Assembly (NCBI GenBank): GCA_029747585.1 | Contig: JAPEVF010000584.1 | Span: forward strand, 1 to 29,151 | Origin: Pleurotus djamor | Taxonomy: Eukaryota; Basidiomycota; Agaricomycetes; Agaricales; Pleurotaceae | DNA length: 29,151 nt | Direction: 5' to 3' | Shown here: piece after piece, positions 1 to 10,051 of the stretch | How positions within the stretch are numbered: position 1 is the first letter of the stretch | Layout of the letters: the number at the start of each line of letters is the position of its first letter | Program-made: the position numbers and the translations under genes | The notes under the pieces: model-generated | Told to the model about the DNA's origin: nothing | Databases searched by the model: none | What the model saw: the letters and a program-made list of their open reading frames with translations, nothing else

Positions 1-968
1 CCTCCGCCAGCTCCTGAAGTGGCTGCCCCGCCACCTCCGCCACCACCGCCACCACCACCACCCGTAGCTCAAGTGGGTCCCTCATACTCAATTTCCCATT
101 AGCAAAGTAAACATACTAATCACCGTGCTAGATGGCTGCTCTTTCGGTCGAACCAGAGGCAGAACCTGCCGCTCCAGTTTATCATGGCCAAGGTGTTTGT
201 GCTGTTGTGACATACGAATACCCAGTATGCTTCTCTGCCCTCATACAACTTCCTTTGCTCAACTAAATCGCTGCGTAGGCTGAGGACGAAGGTGAAATGA
301 CCTTGGTTGAAGGAGAATTGATTGAACAGATCGAAGAAGTTGATGCTGGTTGGTGGACTGGCGTTGGACCTGGTGGAAAGAGAGGAATGTTCCCTTGTAG
401 GTTCTTTGTCCATCTTTTGGCAGGATACACGCTCATAATGAACGTCTTTGTAGCGAATTATGTTGAGCTTGTTGAGGTTGCGCAGCCTGAGGAGCCTGAA
501 CCCGAACCTGAGCCCGCTGCCGCTCCCCCACCACCACCACCACCACCACCACCTGTGAGCTTTTCCACATTTCCGTTTTCAAGTCTTCTAATTGCTCCCT
601 ATAGCCACCTGCCGCTGCCGCNNCCTCCNCCGCCNCCACCTCCGCCGCCCCCTGCACAAGCAGCCATTGACGAAGGTATTGTGGCTATTGCTGTTTACGA
701 GTTCGTACTCCTTCTTCCCTCCTTAATCGCCCGAGCTGTCTTCTCATTGACCGTCGTCCTTTAGCTACGATGCTTCCGAGGACAACGAAATTTCGTTCCG
801 TGAAGGCGAGAAGATCATTGAAATTGAAGCTGCTTCTGATGAGTGGTGGCAAGGAAAGAATTCTGCGGGTCAGGTTGGATACTTCCCCGGTAGGTTTTTT
901 TATCATGTTTGCGAGATCTGGGTTTCTCATAATATGTTGTAGCTACGTACGTTCAAGTAGATGAGTAA
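1..968 (+). CDS. SH3-domain protein, C-terminal part (probable Abp1/drebrin-like actin-binding protein)
   Basis: Only the 3' part is in the window. Exons read as 1-72, 132-224, 279-396, 454-554, about 605-704, about 765-889 and 943-968. The product alternates polyproline/alanine stretches with two SH3 domains. The first SH3 (exons 132-396 into 454) has the TYEY opening, EDEGEM, a WW pair and GMFPSNYVE. The second, ending the protein, has AVYE, DASEDNEISF, EWWQG and GYFPATYV. A Glu-Pro run and poly-Pro link them. Two C-terminal SH3 domains behind proline-rich linkers suit Abp1-type proteins, which couple endocytosis to cortical actin, but the diagnostic N-terminal ADF-H domain lies outside the window, so other SH3 adaptors are possible. 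Two junctions do not close in frame. The intron 555-604 leads into a segment with four N bases and shifts frame. The donor at 705 and acceptor at 764 leave one extra base. I read both as sequence errors. Confidence 0.65.
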
Positions 969-1297
969 ACGGGTGTGAAAGGATGTAGTAATGTTGGATG
1001 TCCGAGTCCAGTCTCGGCTTCAGTCTAATAGAGTAACGAGTTAGCAGCTGGTTAGCAGGTGTCAAGGATGAGTGGAATATTGGACATTTTTCTCGCTATT
1101 TTGAACTAATACTTGCCGTATTGCGCTTGATGAGTATATCATGGTCAATTTTCAACATGTTCTTGTCGATACGTTTGAACTTCGCACTCGGAATTGGCAT
1201 TTCCGTACTCAGCCACGTGCTGTGACAGAACGCGTCGCGTCACTCCTCTTGTCACTCACATGCACGACCACCCCAACTACCACATTCCGCGTTCTCA
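969..1297. other. Intergenic region between the SH3 gene and RNase H2C
   Basis: It should hold the 3' UTR of the SH3 gene and the promoter of the next gene. A perfect E-box, CACGTG at 1214-1219, lies about 80 bases before the next ATG and may bind a bHLH factor. No ORF or RNA gene is seen. Confidence 0.4.
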
Positions 1298-2057
1298 ATG
1301 GAAATCACAACCGTATCTGAGCCTCTGCCATCGTGCAAGGCCAACTTGATGCCCTTTCACCTCGACTATGATGGGCCAGCACCGCTATCGACGTACTTCC
1401 AAATCAAATCTGCGAAGAGTACAGTTGGTGCGCCTGATCCCTCTGCCTCTGCCGACGGTTCAGTGCCAGGCGAGCCTCAGAAGGATGAAACCAAACACGA
1501 AGACTCTCAGAATACTGATACTATGATATCGGAGTCTATCAATGATCTTCAGCTGAAGGATGCCCTTGACGATGATGGCTCGATTCGGTACACTTCGACG
1601 TTCCGTGGAAGGGTTGTGCATGGATTAGATGTCCCGCTCCCAGAGGGATACGTCGGCGTTGTTCTTCAATCTGAAGAGCCAGATAGGTCGACTTCGAAGA
1701 ACGACACGAAGAAGGGGAAAGGAAAAGCCAGAGAAGTGGTTAGGGAGGACTCGGTACGTACGAGGCGCTCTTCAAGGAGGAAAGATAAAGCTGAAGAGGA
1801 CGATGAAGAAGAAGAAGAAGAGGAACACTCAGCATCTCGTCCTATGGATACGGAAGCGCGTCCGACAAAGACGTTTACTCCCGTTTCGTCGTTCTCCTCA
1901 TTTACGCTTTGGCATCCAGATAACCCGGTGGATGAACGAGGGGATGAATACTACCGATCGTTGATGGAGTGGACGAAACTAACTAGCATTGTAAGCCCCT
2001 TTACCTCCGTCAACTCACGGAACGTTCATCGTTCATTAGATTCACCAAACCGAGTGA
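1298..2057 (+). CDS. Ribonuclease H2 subunit C
   Basis: Two exons, 1298-1990 and 2040-2057, give 235 residues; the 49-nt intron is GT-AG in phase 0 and the last exon encodes only IHQTE. Family signatures in order: CKANLMPFHLDYDGPAPLSTYF near the N terminus (matching the LPC-x-DGPA-x-YF block of RNASEH2C/Rnh203), then FRGRVVHGLDVPLPEGYVGVVL in the middle, and FTLWHPDN with EWTKLTSIIH at the end. A long low-complexity basic then acidic insert, with a Glu/Asp run around residues 165-180, separates the last two blocks, as in other fungal members. The protein is a non-catalytic subunit of the heterotrimeric RNase H2 that removes ribonucleotides from DNA in the nucleus. The start is the first in-frame Met before the conserved block. 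Confidence 0.85.
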
Positions 2058-2831
2058 TCGCCACTACGTAACTCTAGATATCTATATCTGCTGGCCGGGT
2101 GCGATCTTGTAATCTATACACCATTCAAACTCTGGCGTTCCGTCTAATGCCTCGGACTTGGTTTCGTCCCTCAGGGTTGTACTGAGAAATGTCCGATAGC
2201 GTCTGGCACGGACATGTCATCAACTACGCATTTGCAGCGTTGTCACTTTTCACCTACACCCCCCNTAGATGCAGGGCTTCATGGGTCAGAGACATCGGTG
2301 GTGGTATGTCGTAGTTGAGGTGATGCCATCCCTTGCACATCTTCCGCTCCGACTCCCCGACTCCACTAACCCATCAGGAATGTTCAATGGTTAATTTTGA
2401 TGGCACCTATAAAGTGCAGGGCAAGTTGAGATCCCATTTGGTTTTCATTTACGCCCGTCTAGACCCCTTGCTAACCCATTGCCCACAGTTCCCTTTAGAT
2501 TTTAGTCCGGGTCTTACTCCTTGCACCGCCGGAACCCAAGCAATATCGAACGTAACGCCTAGTCCTCGTGGGCTGCACAAATACGGTGAGTTGACCCTTG
2601 GATCAATCCAAGCATCACAGCGTGTATAGATGTCCCTCTGACCTCCATTCTGGATGTAGATAAGCTTCTTTCACGAAGCTTCGTGGCCGAGAGTTTCTTC
2701 TCCTCCCGAAGCTACGTTAAGCCGAGAAAGTACGAAGATGTCGAAATGCTACATCTTTTTTGTCCGAGAATTCGTACGGGCCCGACTTGACGTCGATAAT
2801 TTCAAGGATATCAACAAGGTTAACAGACTTT
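2058..2831. other. Intergenic region between converging genes
   Basis: About 770 bases hold the 3' ends of RNase H2C (+) and the carboxylesterase (-). An open frame on the plus strand at 2333-2629 has no recognisable product and no convincing start. There is one N at 2265 and a short perfect palindrome at 2672-2685. Nothing else can be supported. Confidence 0.4.
2672..2685. repeat. Perfect 14-bp palindrome
   Basis: CACGAAGCTTCGTG reads the same on both strands. It lies in the 3' intergenic region of two converging genes and could be chance, a hairpin near a 3' end or a protein site. A GATAAG lies just upstream at 2659-2664. Confidence 0.4.
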
Positions 2832-4934
2832 CTAGGGTTTCTCTTGCAAAGCGGGAATAAGCTTGATTAGCTCTTCCCATCGGCCGTCCTCTTCCCATCC
2901 GATCGTCTTATCTTCTTTCAGTACAAGGACCTTCCTTACGTCCTCTAAACCTTGTACCTCGCGACCCTCCAGCGACCTTTGCTCTTCCGCAACCTTGGAC
3001 AACCATTGTTTGGCCACGTCCACCTGCTGGTCCGTTAGGATGGGTAAACGCAGCGCCCATAAGGAACGATCCGACCCGTGTGTCACGTATCCTGTCAAAC
3101 ACAAGTTACCGAGCACCAGTCACGGCCATGGAGTACCATTGACTGACCTCCTGCTTGGTTTTGCTCCGGAGTCCAGCGTATTTCGTATCTTAAGATTGGG
3201 AACCCGGCTTTCGTGAAATCTCTGGCGAATATCCTGACTGGAAGATGGACTTGGAGATTACTTAGGATTTCGCCAAATAGTCTCTGCGCTTCCTCGGAAG
3301 ATGCGTTCTCTGGAATTTTTCTGTGAAGCTCGACTATTCGAGCGACTAAATCGTTTGGGAAGTATCTCTCCAAGTTTGGGATGATATCCTCAGTCCTTGG
3401 AATCGGGTGGGCTATGGAGTAAAGGTACCATTCTTCCTTGAGGTCGCCTATGATTACACTTTTGACGCCTTTGTCCAGTAGGCCTTTGGCTAGCCCTCCG
3501 TTGCGTTGCCATGTCATTGGGTCCGGGTCATTCGCGAGCCAGTCGCCATCGACACAACCTCTGAATGTGCCATATTCTATCCCAAGAGCATCGGTTTCGA
3601 TGGCCTTGGTAATCGCAGCCCAAGGTGTACGGGCTGGGTCCCGAAGAATATCTAATACTTCCGGATTGTCGGGGTTTAACCCCAGAGCCCTGCATAGAGC
3701 CTGAAACTGGGGACGCAGTTCCTTGGGGGTCTTCGGATTAGTCCTCCAAGATGAAAGGTTACGTTAAGAAGTGGTACAACTGAACGATTGGGGTTAGGTG
3801 CACTTACAGTATGGCGTTGGATTGGAGAACCGCCGAATTGAATGGCGCATTTTGACCGGGTTGAAGACGCGACACATGGTGGAGTATTTGGTGTACTGAG
3901 TGAGCACCTGGGGGGCATACTTTTAGTTAGCCCGGTCGTTTATCACTGATGTAACTGATGGTTGGACCTGCAGAGAGACCGCTCAATTGTATGTCATCCA
4001 CATCACCTGTCGACGCACAGTCAGGACGCTAATTACTTTGATAAATTAGGTCGCCACCTTCCCATGCGCTTATATTCTCTTTGATAAATTGAAGTGCCAA
4101 CCACTGGTCTTTGAAACCATAGTTGCCATTCAACTTGGGGGTATCACTTGCTAGGAAACCAAACGCGGAGAGCCGATACCCGATATTTACCCAAACTTCA
4201 GAGTTCTCTGCAGCGATATACTGTGCCTGTGACTTCAATCCATGAGGTGAGCCAAATTGGAGAAACCTAGAAGGGAGATTAAAATGAACAAGTCAGCCAC
4301 AGGAACTCCAAGGTTCGGTCAAAAAATTTGCTTTACCCTCCATGGATGTAGACCTTGACAGGGAACTTCCTTCCCGATGGGAAAGCTGGAGGTGCGACGA
4401 TGTTTACGAACAAGCTTCAAAGATTATCAGCCTGTCATCGATGATTCTGCAACCGGGTTAGCCTCCTTACGGATTTTCTGTTGGTTTTCCTAATCCAACC
4501 TTGTCTTCGAATGGAGTCCCTACAAAATTTTGATATTCAAAAAAGGGGTGAAGCCCGTAAATCGGCGGTGGCGACGGACGAGCATACCTTGAGCTTGACC
4601 GTCATTGGTTGGTTGTACAGCGTCTTATTACCCCAGTAAGTGCGAGTACTTGCCTCACAGGGAATTGGATTTCTTACACGATGCCTCAGTTGTATATTGT
4701 TTTGCTTCATATCGGAAATGAGTGGGTAGCGGCTCTGGATCTGCAAATCGCTTCGGCGGGAGGGCGTAAGGGACCTCTGAGATGTGTTGTAAGTCCATGA
4801 GGGCTATTCCAATCCCTGAACGCACCCAGGAATACGGCAGCGCCGTTCGCCGCGCGACCACCTTGTATAGGCCCATACTGTGTCTTGGCCACCGGGCCCA
4901 TCAACTCATCGTGCAGATGAAGGTTCGCCGACAT
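2832..4934 (-). CDS. Type-B carboxylesterase (alpha/beta hydrolase)
   Basis: Ten exons on the minus strand (4934-4826, 4776-4678, 4623-4588, 4519-4471, 4414-4337, 4266-4058, 4006-3968, 3907-3808, 3743-3148, 3091-2832) total 1575 nt, 524 residues, all phases matching. Family landmarks in order: VPYALPPKRF near residue 40, FVNIVAP then the oxyanion-hole HGG near 122-124, NIGYRLSAFGFLA, NYGFKDQWLALQFIKENI, the nucleophile elbow GLSAG (Ser205), the acid in GDLKEEW (Glu344), and His443 in THGSDRSLW. It should hydrolyse carboxylic esters or lipids. No signal peptide is obvious from the chosen start (MSANLHLHDE), which suggests an intracellular enzyme, though an upstream exon is not excluded because a possible acceptor sits just before the ATG. 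The elbow has Leu where GESAG is usual, and Trp follows the acidic Glu instead of Gly. The stop of the next gene, in the same orientation, lies 191 bases upstream. Confidence 0.85.
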
Positions 4935-5125
4935 GTCCTGTATCAAAAATGAAGAACTTGTTAAGAAGTAAACAGCGGCTGCTGCAACTCGACGGACAGC
5001 AAATGAGGCCCTTGGTGTGAGATGCCGTCCCAACGGCTACTCTCAGGGCCGTGGGTAACCTCATGAACACTTTCATTAACCGTCTCCCCATTTCAGGGTG
5101 TAACTACCAGCGCGGGAAGTCTATT

Positions 5126-6821
5126 CTACGCTTGGGTAAATCCTTTCGGCATCTTCGCGCCAGTCGCTGGGGTCCTCTTCGCTTTGAAGTCTCGGGCCAT
5201 TTCGATGAAAGGGACCCAGTGAATATTCTCGTGCGTATTTACCCACTCGATGAAGCGTTCCTAGGTTTCATCACATTCAGGCTGACATTCCTGTGTTGTA
5301 TCCGCGTAGTTCACATACCAGCATGAGGAGCACATGAGGACGGCTTTTGTGAGAGCTTCAGCAACGATTCTGAAAGGTGTAAGCCACATTACTTACCCGC
5401 TGACATCGGGGTGAATAGTGATAGGAAAAACGAACTCTTCTTCTTCCCTTCAATGAGTGACTTGTGTGAAGCTCTCGCTTGAATGTTCTTTTGGGAAGGC
5501 ATACCTGTAGCAGTACGTAAATGTATCCTTCCAAAGTTGTTCTACATCTCTTGTGTTAACCTGATCCCAGGCAACTGATATGTCACTCGGACGCCAGTCA
5601 GACGTGAGTAAAAACGCACCCAGCCGTGAGAGTTGGGACTAGATTTGATAAACCTTGGGAATGAAGACGATGAGTGAGTACATTTTTACTAAACCTGTGT
5701 GATGAGCGGCTGACATCATGGGAGGTAGGTCGTCTAAGTACCTGAGACAAGATTAGCTACATACAGCACAAAAGTCGTGTCAAGAGATTGGGTACCAATT
5801 AGCGGGAATGCAGATAAGACCAGTTTCATTCCCTTTCTTCAACGGTTTCATCCATGAACTTGCTGGAGAAGCGTAGTTGATTTTTGTCCATGTGTCTTCA
5901 TCTCTCATGTAGAAAACTTGGCAACTACAACAGTCGGAGGGAATCGATGAATGGCTCAAGTAATTGGCTTACTCATGCGACATATCCGAATGATCTTTTT
6001 TGGGTATCAGACTTGAACTTGATAGGAGAGTGATACTGTGCTGCCTACCGTATTCAACGCCTTTATCGAGGAGAAGTTCCACACCCTCTTTGCTAACCTC
6101 CCACCATGGAGCGACGCTGCCCTGTACTTCACCTTACCAGGCTGCATCTTCGTCAAGAATAGATACTGCACAAACCTTCGGAGAGATTCCGTTGTTAAAA
6201 TCGGTTATCAATTTGAACGTATGGTCCAATATATCCCGTTGTTGCTCGAACGATAAAGCCACAGGATTCTAATCGGGGTGCTAAACTCCCATGATTTGAT
6301 GTGTAAACGAAGACTCGTACCTCGTGAGAGTAACCATGGAGGCCACTAATTATCAGTTACCAGTAAGATAGCGGCGACGTAAAGACGAGTTTCCAAGCTG
6401 GACGCACATTTCATGACCGGCGTCCCTGACTGCAGCCATCTCATTCGGGAAGGTTTCTAGACTATGTCCTAAATCGAGACTATTAGCTTGGCGAGATGAA
6501 GGGGGTCAATAATTACCAGGGATGAACCAAGTGGTCTGTATCTTGTATTTTTCGAACAATTTCAGTAGTCGAGGCGTGCCAACTTCGCCGGCAAACATGC
6601 CCTGCGGGAATGAACTTGCTCTTATTGAGTGATGCTGTGAGCATGAGCTACCCTTACTCTGGATATGTCAAGCCTCGAATCTTCCCCACCATAGGAACCC
6701 AACCTAATTGCATCCTACCTCAGCGAACAGGGAAGCAAGCTGAAGTACTAGACGCTACATACCATCCTGCGACTGCATCAACGTCGACGCCAAAACCGAT
6801 GAGCACCTTTCTGGGAGGCAT
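5126..6821 (-). CDS. Polysaccharide deacetylase family protein (PuuE/allantoinase-like branch)
   Basis: Fifteen exons on the minus strand (6821-6763, 6703-6658, 6601-6517, 6468-6408, 6345-6321, 6268-6176, 6121-6049, 5994-5973, 5924-5796, 5741-5715, 5653-5620, 5560-5505, 5447-5397, 5343-5319, 5260-5126) give 921 nt, 306 residues, phase-consistent throughout. NodB-type signatures: GVDVDAVAG (Asp13/Asp15), [47 protein letters not shown] with zinc-binding His87 and His91, VAPWWEVS near 126-133, SPNSHGW and IHPDVSGRPH. The order and the WW/HPxxxGRP motifs fit the cytosolic PuuE-like deacetylase branch, which acts on small amides or imides, rather than secreted chitin deacetylases. There is no signal peptide. 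The substrate is not known from sequence. Its promoter is shared with the divergent permease and carries GATAAG sites. Confidence 0.85.
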
Positions 6822-7318
6822 TGATAAATGGTGGTCGTGGTCTACGAAGGCTTTGTGAGAATGAGAAGGGAATGACTGAATGAGCGTTTTCGACTTCTTC
6901 TCAAGTCCGCCTTGTTCCCAGGGGAGTTTAGGGTCTTAGGAGTGCGCCTGTCGAGGAACTTTTTGAGATCAGGGTTTTGGAGGTTTAAAAGCACTCAAAT
7001 TATACCTATTGCATTTCTCTGAGCTTGTCGTGCGTGGAGCTAATTGGCAATTTGCGTGTGTCTTGCCTCAATGAGGTCCATCGAATATTTTTTTTTATTC
7101 ACGTCGTGATTAGATAAGATAAGATCGTCACTATCGTCGCTATGTATAGCACCAACTTTCCTTCCCCATCCGCTTCCATCAACTCGTTTTCCACTGGGGA
7201 TGGCACAGATGTCCGACACCGCATGCTCGGTAACCTTGATCGTATATTATGCGCTTATCTCCTGCTTTGCTCAAGACCCACCCACTGTCCCCAAGTTTAA
7301 AACTTTTTGGTACCGTGC
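6822..7318. promoter_or_regulatory. Divergent promoter between deacetylase and permease 1
   Basis: These 497 bases separate two divergently transcribed genes, so they should contain both promoters. Visible elements are an overlapping GATAAG pair at 7113-7123, a reverse GATAAG (CTTATC) at 7254-7259 and a run of T at 7088-7096. GATAAG is the core site of fungal AreA/Nit2-type nitrogen regulators. Confidence 0.5.
7113..7123 (+). promoter_or_regulatory. Tandem GATA-factor sites
   Basis: GATAAGATAAG contains two overlapping HGATAR-type sites 196 bases before the permease ATG and 292 bases before the deacetylase ATG on the other strand. Paired sites are typical of nitrogen-catabolite-repressed promoters. 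Function is inferred. Confidence 0.4.
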
Positions 7319-9573
7319 ATGGCTCAGAAATCAGAAAAACACGACAATGCCGTCGTGACGCAGGAAACTGTTCACGATGGCGATTCAATGCTTCGCCATG
7401 CTGACAACGCTCTTCTGGCCAAGCTTGGGTACAAGAGTGAGTTCAAGCGCGAATTCTCGGTAAGCATGCATTTTCGAACTGGAGACAGACGGTTGATTGC
7501 AGACCTGGTTCCTAGTTGGTCGAAACAGTGGCATTCGCTTTTTCAATCATGGGGGTGGTCGCATCGGTGTCTTCTACCCTTTCCTTTGGCTTAGCCAGTG
7601 GTACGCCTCCTACCTGATATGTCGCGTTTCATCATAGTCAAACTTACGACTTCGACAAAGGCGGTCATGTCGGAATGGTGCTCCGAATGTGCTCAAGGAA
7701 GTTATATCCATGACTGAAAGGATCCACATAGGTTTTTGGCTGGCTCATCCCGAGTCTCTTCGTATCCACTATCGCCTTATCGATGGCTGAGCTAGCCTCC
7801 TCCATGCCGTGCGTCATTATGAACTTCTAACAGCGAATCCAAGTTTTTCACGCGTATATAAACATAGTACGAGCGCTGGTCTCTATTATTTCTCAGCTAA
7901 ACTCGCACCTCCGAAGTATTCTGCGTTGTCAAGCTGGATCACTGGCTGGGCTAATATCACTGGACAAGTACGTATAAACTGGACCAACCGAAACTACCAT
8001 GTTCATGTACTTTTGCTATCAGGTGACGCTAGTCTGTGGTATCGACTTTACATGGTATTTCCAATATTTCATCCGTTGGTACCTCACAGTGACTCATCCA
8101 CGTCCCAGCGCCCAAATGATTGCATCAGCAATCACCGTTGGGTCTGATGGCGCGGTGGTTCTTTCCTCCGGTGCCACGTACGGCATCCTGCTTGCAATTT
8201 TGTTTTCCCATGGTATCGTCTGTTCTGCTGCCACTCGTATCTTAGCACGGCTCAATCTTTTTTACGTGTTGATAAACGGTAACTGTCTTTTTTCCCCTCT
8301 CCTCGCACGATATTGACGTTCTTAGTTGGGACCACGATTGCCGCCATAATTGCACTTCTTGTCGTTTCCGGTGACAATAAAGTCTCAACAAAAGATGCAT
8401 TTACGTTGTTTGAGAACAACACCGGTTGGAGAAATAGTAAGTTCCTGTGTTGGAATATCAGCCCATATGAATTCAGACTCGTGTCAGATGGGTGGGCCTT
8501 CATCTTAGCTTTCGCGGCACCTATGTGGACATTAACAGGATGTATGTGGAAACTGCCAGTCCTTTGACCTGATACCGTCTGCTCAACTATTATCGTGACA
8601 TATCAGATGATTCAGCGGCTCATATCGCTGAGGAGGTCACCGGTGCGGCTCGAGCGGCACCAATTGCGATTATCGTTGGCGTCGGAGCTACAGCTAGCCT
8701 GGGTTGGTTGCTACTGATAGCGGCTTCGTTTGCAACGCCATCCATACCCGCACTACTCGACTCTCCCTTACCGCTACCAATGGCGCAGCTTTTCCTTGAC
8801 GTCTTAGGTAAACGAGGAATGCTCGCAATATGGTCCTTAATTATCATTGTTCAAGTAAGTAACACGGTGACCAAGCCCTTGAGCTTTGGTATTCATGACG
8901 CACGCTTCTGGTAGTATGTAACTGGTGCTGCACAAGGCGTCGACGCTTCACGTGTCGTATTTGCTTTCGCTAGGGACAATGCACTCCCTGGATCTCGCTG
9001 GTGGAAGCGGATAAATCGTTATACACAAACGCCCGTCAATGCCGTATGGTTCGTTATAGTGATATCTGCCATTTGCGGCGTCCTTGGCTTTTCAGAGGCC
9101 GCCTTGGAATCTCTAGCAGGGTTTGTTGATCCTCTCCTTCTCACCGGGCAATATAAAATTCCTGATCTTCCTCTAGGTCAGCCGTAATTGGACTCTACAC
9201 TTCATACGCAGCGCCCATTTTCCTGAGAATAACATCTGGCCGTCACAAGCTAGTTCCAGGCCCTTTCAGTCTTGGGCGATGGGCAGTTCCAGTCGGCGCG
9301 ATCGCAGTTTCATGGGTTACATTCATGGTAATTATGCTCGTCTTTCCTGGAGGAAGCATTACATCTGCGGATACCATGAGTACGTCACTGGAGACTCAGG
9401 CTTTCCAAGTGAAACCTGAGCTAACATATTCGATAGATTACTCCGTTGTCATCGTCATGGCGGTTTTTATCTTTGCCACCGGATGGTGGATCCTCTCTGC
9501 CCACAAATGGTTCCATGGCCCCATCAAGAATATCGATGAAGACAGTGGGACCACTATCGAGCCGAAGTATTAG
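7319..9573 (+). CDS. APC-family amino acid/GABA/polyamine-type permease, copy 1
   Basis: Thirteen exons (7319-7459, 7516-7600, 7661-7677, 7732-7808, 7868-7967, 8023-8054, 8109-8278, 8326-8436, 8488-8541, 8607-8854, 8915-9120, 9177-9379, 9437-9573) give 1581 nt, 526 residues, all phases matching. The protein begins with a hydrophilic tail and the block LAKLGYKSEFKREFS, then about 12 hydrophobic segments. Recognisable blocks include ETVAFAFSIMG with SGGHVGM, TSAGLYYFSAKLAPPKYSA, TGYDSAAHIAEEV, GAARAAPIAI, QGVDASRVVFAFARDNALPG and TPVNAVW. These are typical of the fungal APC branch that includes GABA permease Uga4 and choline transporter Hnm1. It is a plasma- or vacuolar-membrane proton symporter by family; the substrate cannot be read. 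It is a clear paralogue of the permease at 20919-23113, with most introns at the same place. The ATG follows a divergent promoter with GATA sites. Confidence 0.9.
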
Positions 9574-10051
9574 CCATTCCCGGTCATATATAACGGTCTT
9601 CCTTGGTTGTAACGGTTGATAGATAGATAGATATAGAATCGTCCCCATTCGGTCTTTAACCATGCATCGGGACATGGAAGACTCTAGGCTCTATACGACC
9701 CATTAGCCCATAAAATCCGATCTCAAGGTTATGTATTAGTTCGTTCACCCTGGAGAAACTCAATCAACAAGGTTTTTGAGTTCCTGTTGACCATGCTTAC
9801 TGTCACGTCGGTTCCCTCTGGCCGAGTTCGCACACCCCCATTCAGCATGTACGGATCAAGACAGAAAGTTTCAAGGTAATGACAACCGTTGGATGGAAGG
9901 TTGATGGAAGACATCGGTTCGCTTAATATTTGAGGGGCATTACAGCATGGCGAAGAAAAGATGAAGAAAAAGGAAAAAGGAAATAAGAAAAGCATAGTAA
10001 AGTTATCGAGGAAAGGAAACCCTTCGTAAAGAATCAAGATAAAAGGTATGC
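9574..10051. other. Intergenic region between converging genes
   Basis: It holds the 3' ends of permease 1 (+) and the agmatinase (-). It contains the GATA microsatellite at 9618-9633. A minus-strand open frame at 9729-10037 resembles no family. No other feature is seen. Confidence 0.4.
9618..9633 (+). repeat. (GATA)4 microsatellite
   Basis: Four perfect GATA units, followed by a fifth degenerate unit, 45 bases after the permease stop codon. Probably neutral slippage. Confidence 0.6.

Noticed and set aside
297..764. Single long plus-strand open frame across the SH3 gene
   Set aside because: It includes three sequences with intron ends (397-453, 555-604 and 705-764); splicing out the first restores the SH3 end FPSNYVE.
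2333..2629. Plus-strand open frame in the RNase H2C/carboxylesterase gap
   Set aside because: It starts at a non-ATG codon, and shows no domain, no signal peptide and no convincing splice partner.
6118..6185. Extra 10-nt micro-exon in the deacetylase between two short introns
   Set aside because: It would need a 16-nt intron; one intron from 6175 to 6122 joins SPK to GSVAPWW in phase 0.
6000..6272. Plus-strand open frames within the deacetylase
   Set aside because: Antisense shadows of minus-strand exons with conserved NodB motifs.
9729..10037. Minus-strand open frame of 102 codons between permease 1 and agmatinase
   Set aside because: Low-complexity Phe-rich start, no family resemblance, located in the shared 3' region of two converging genes.
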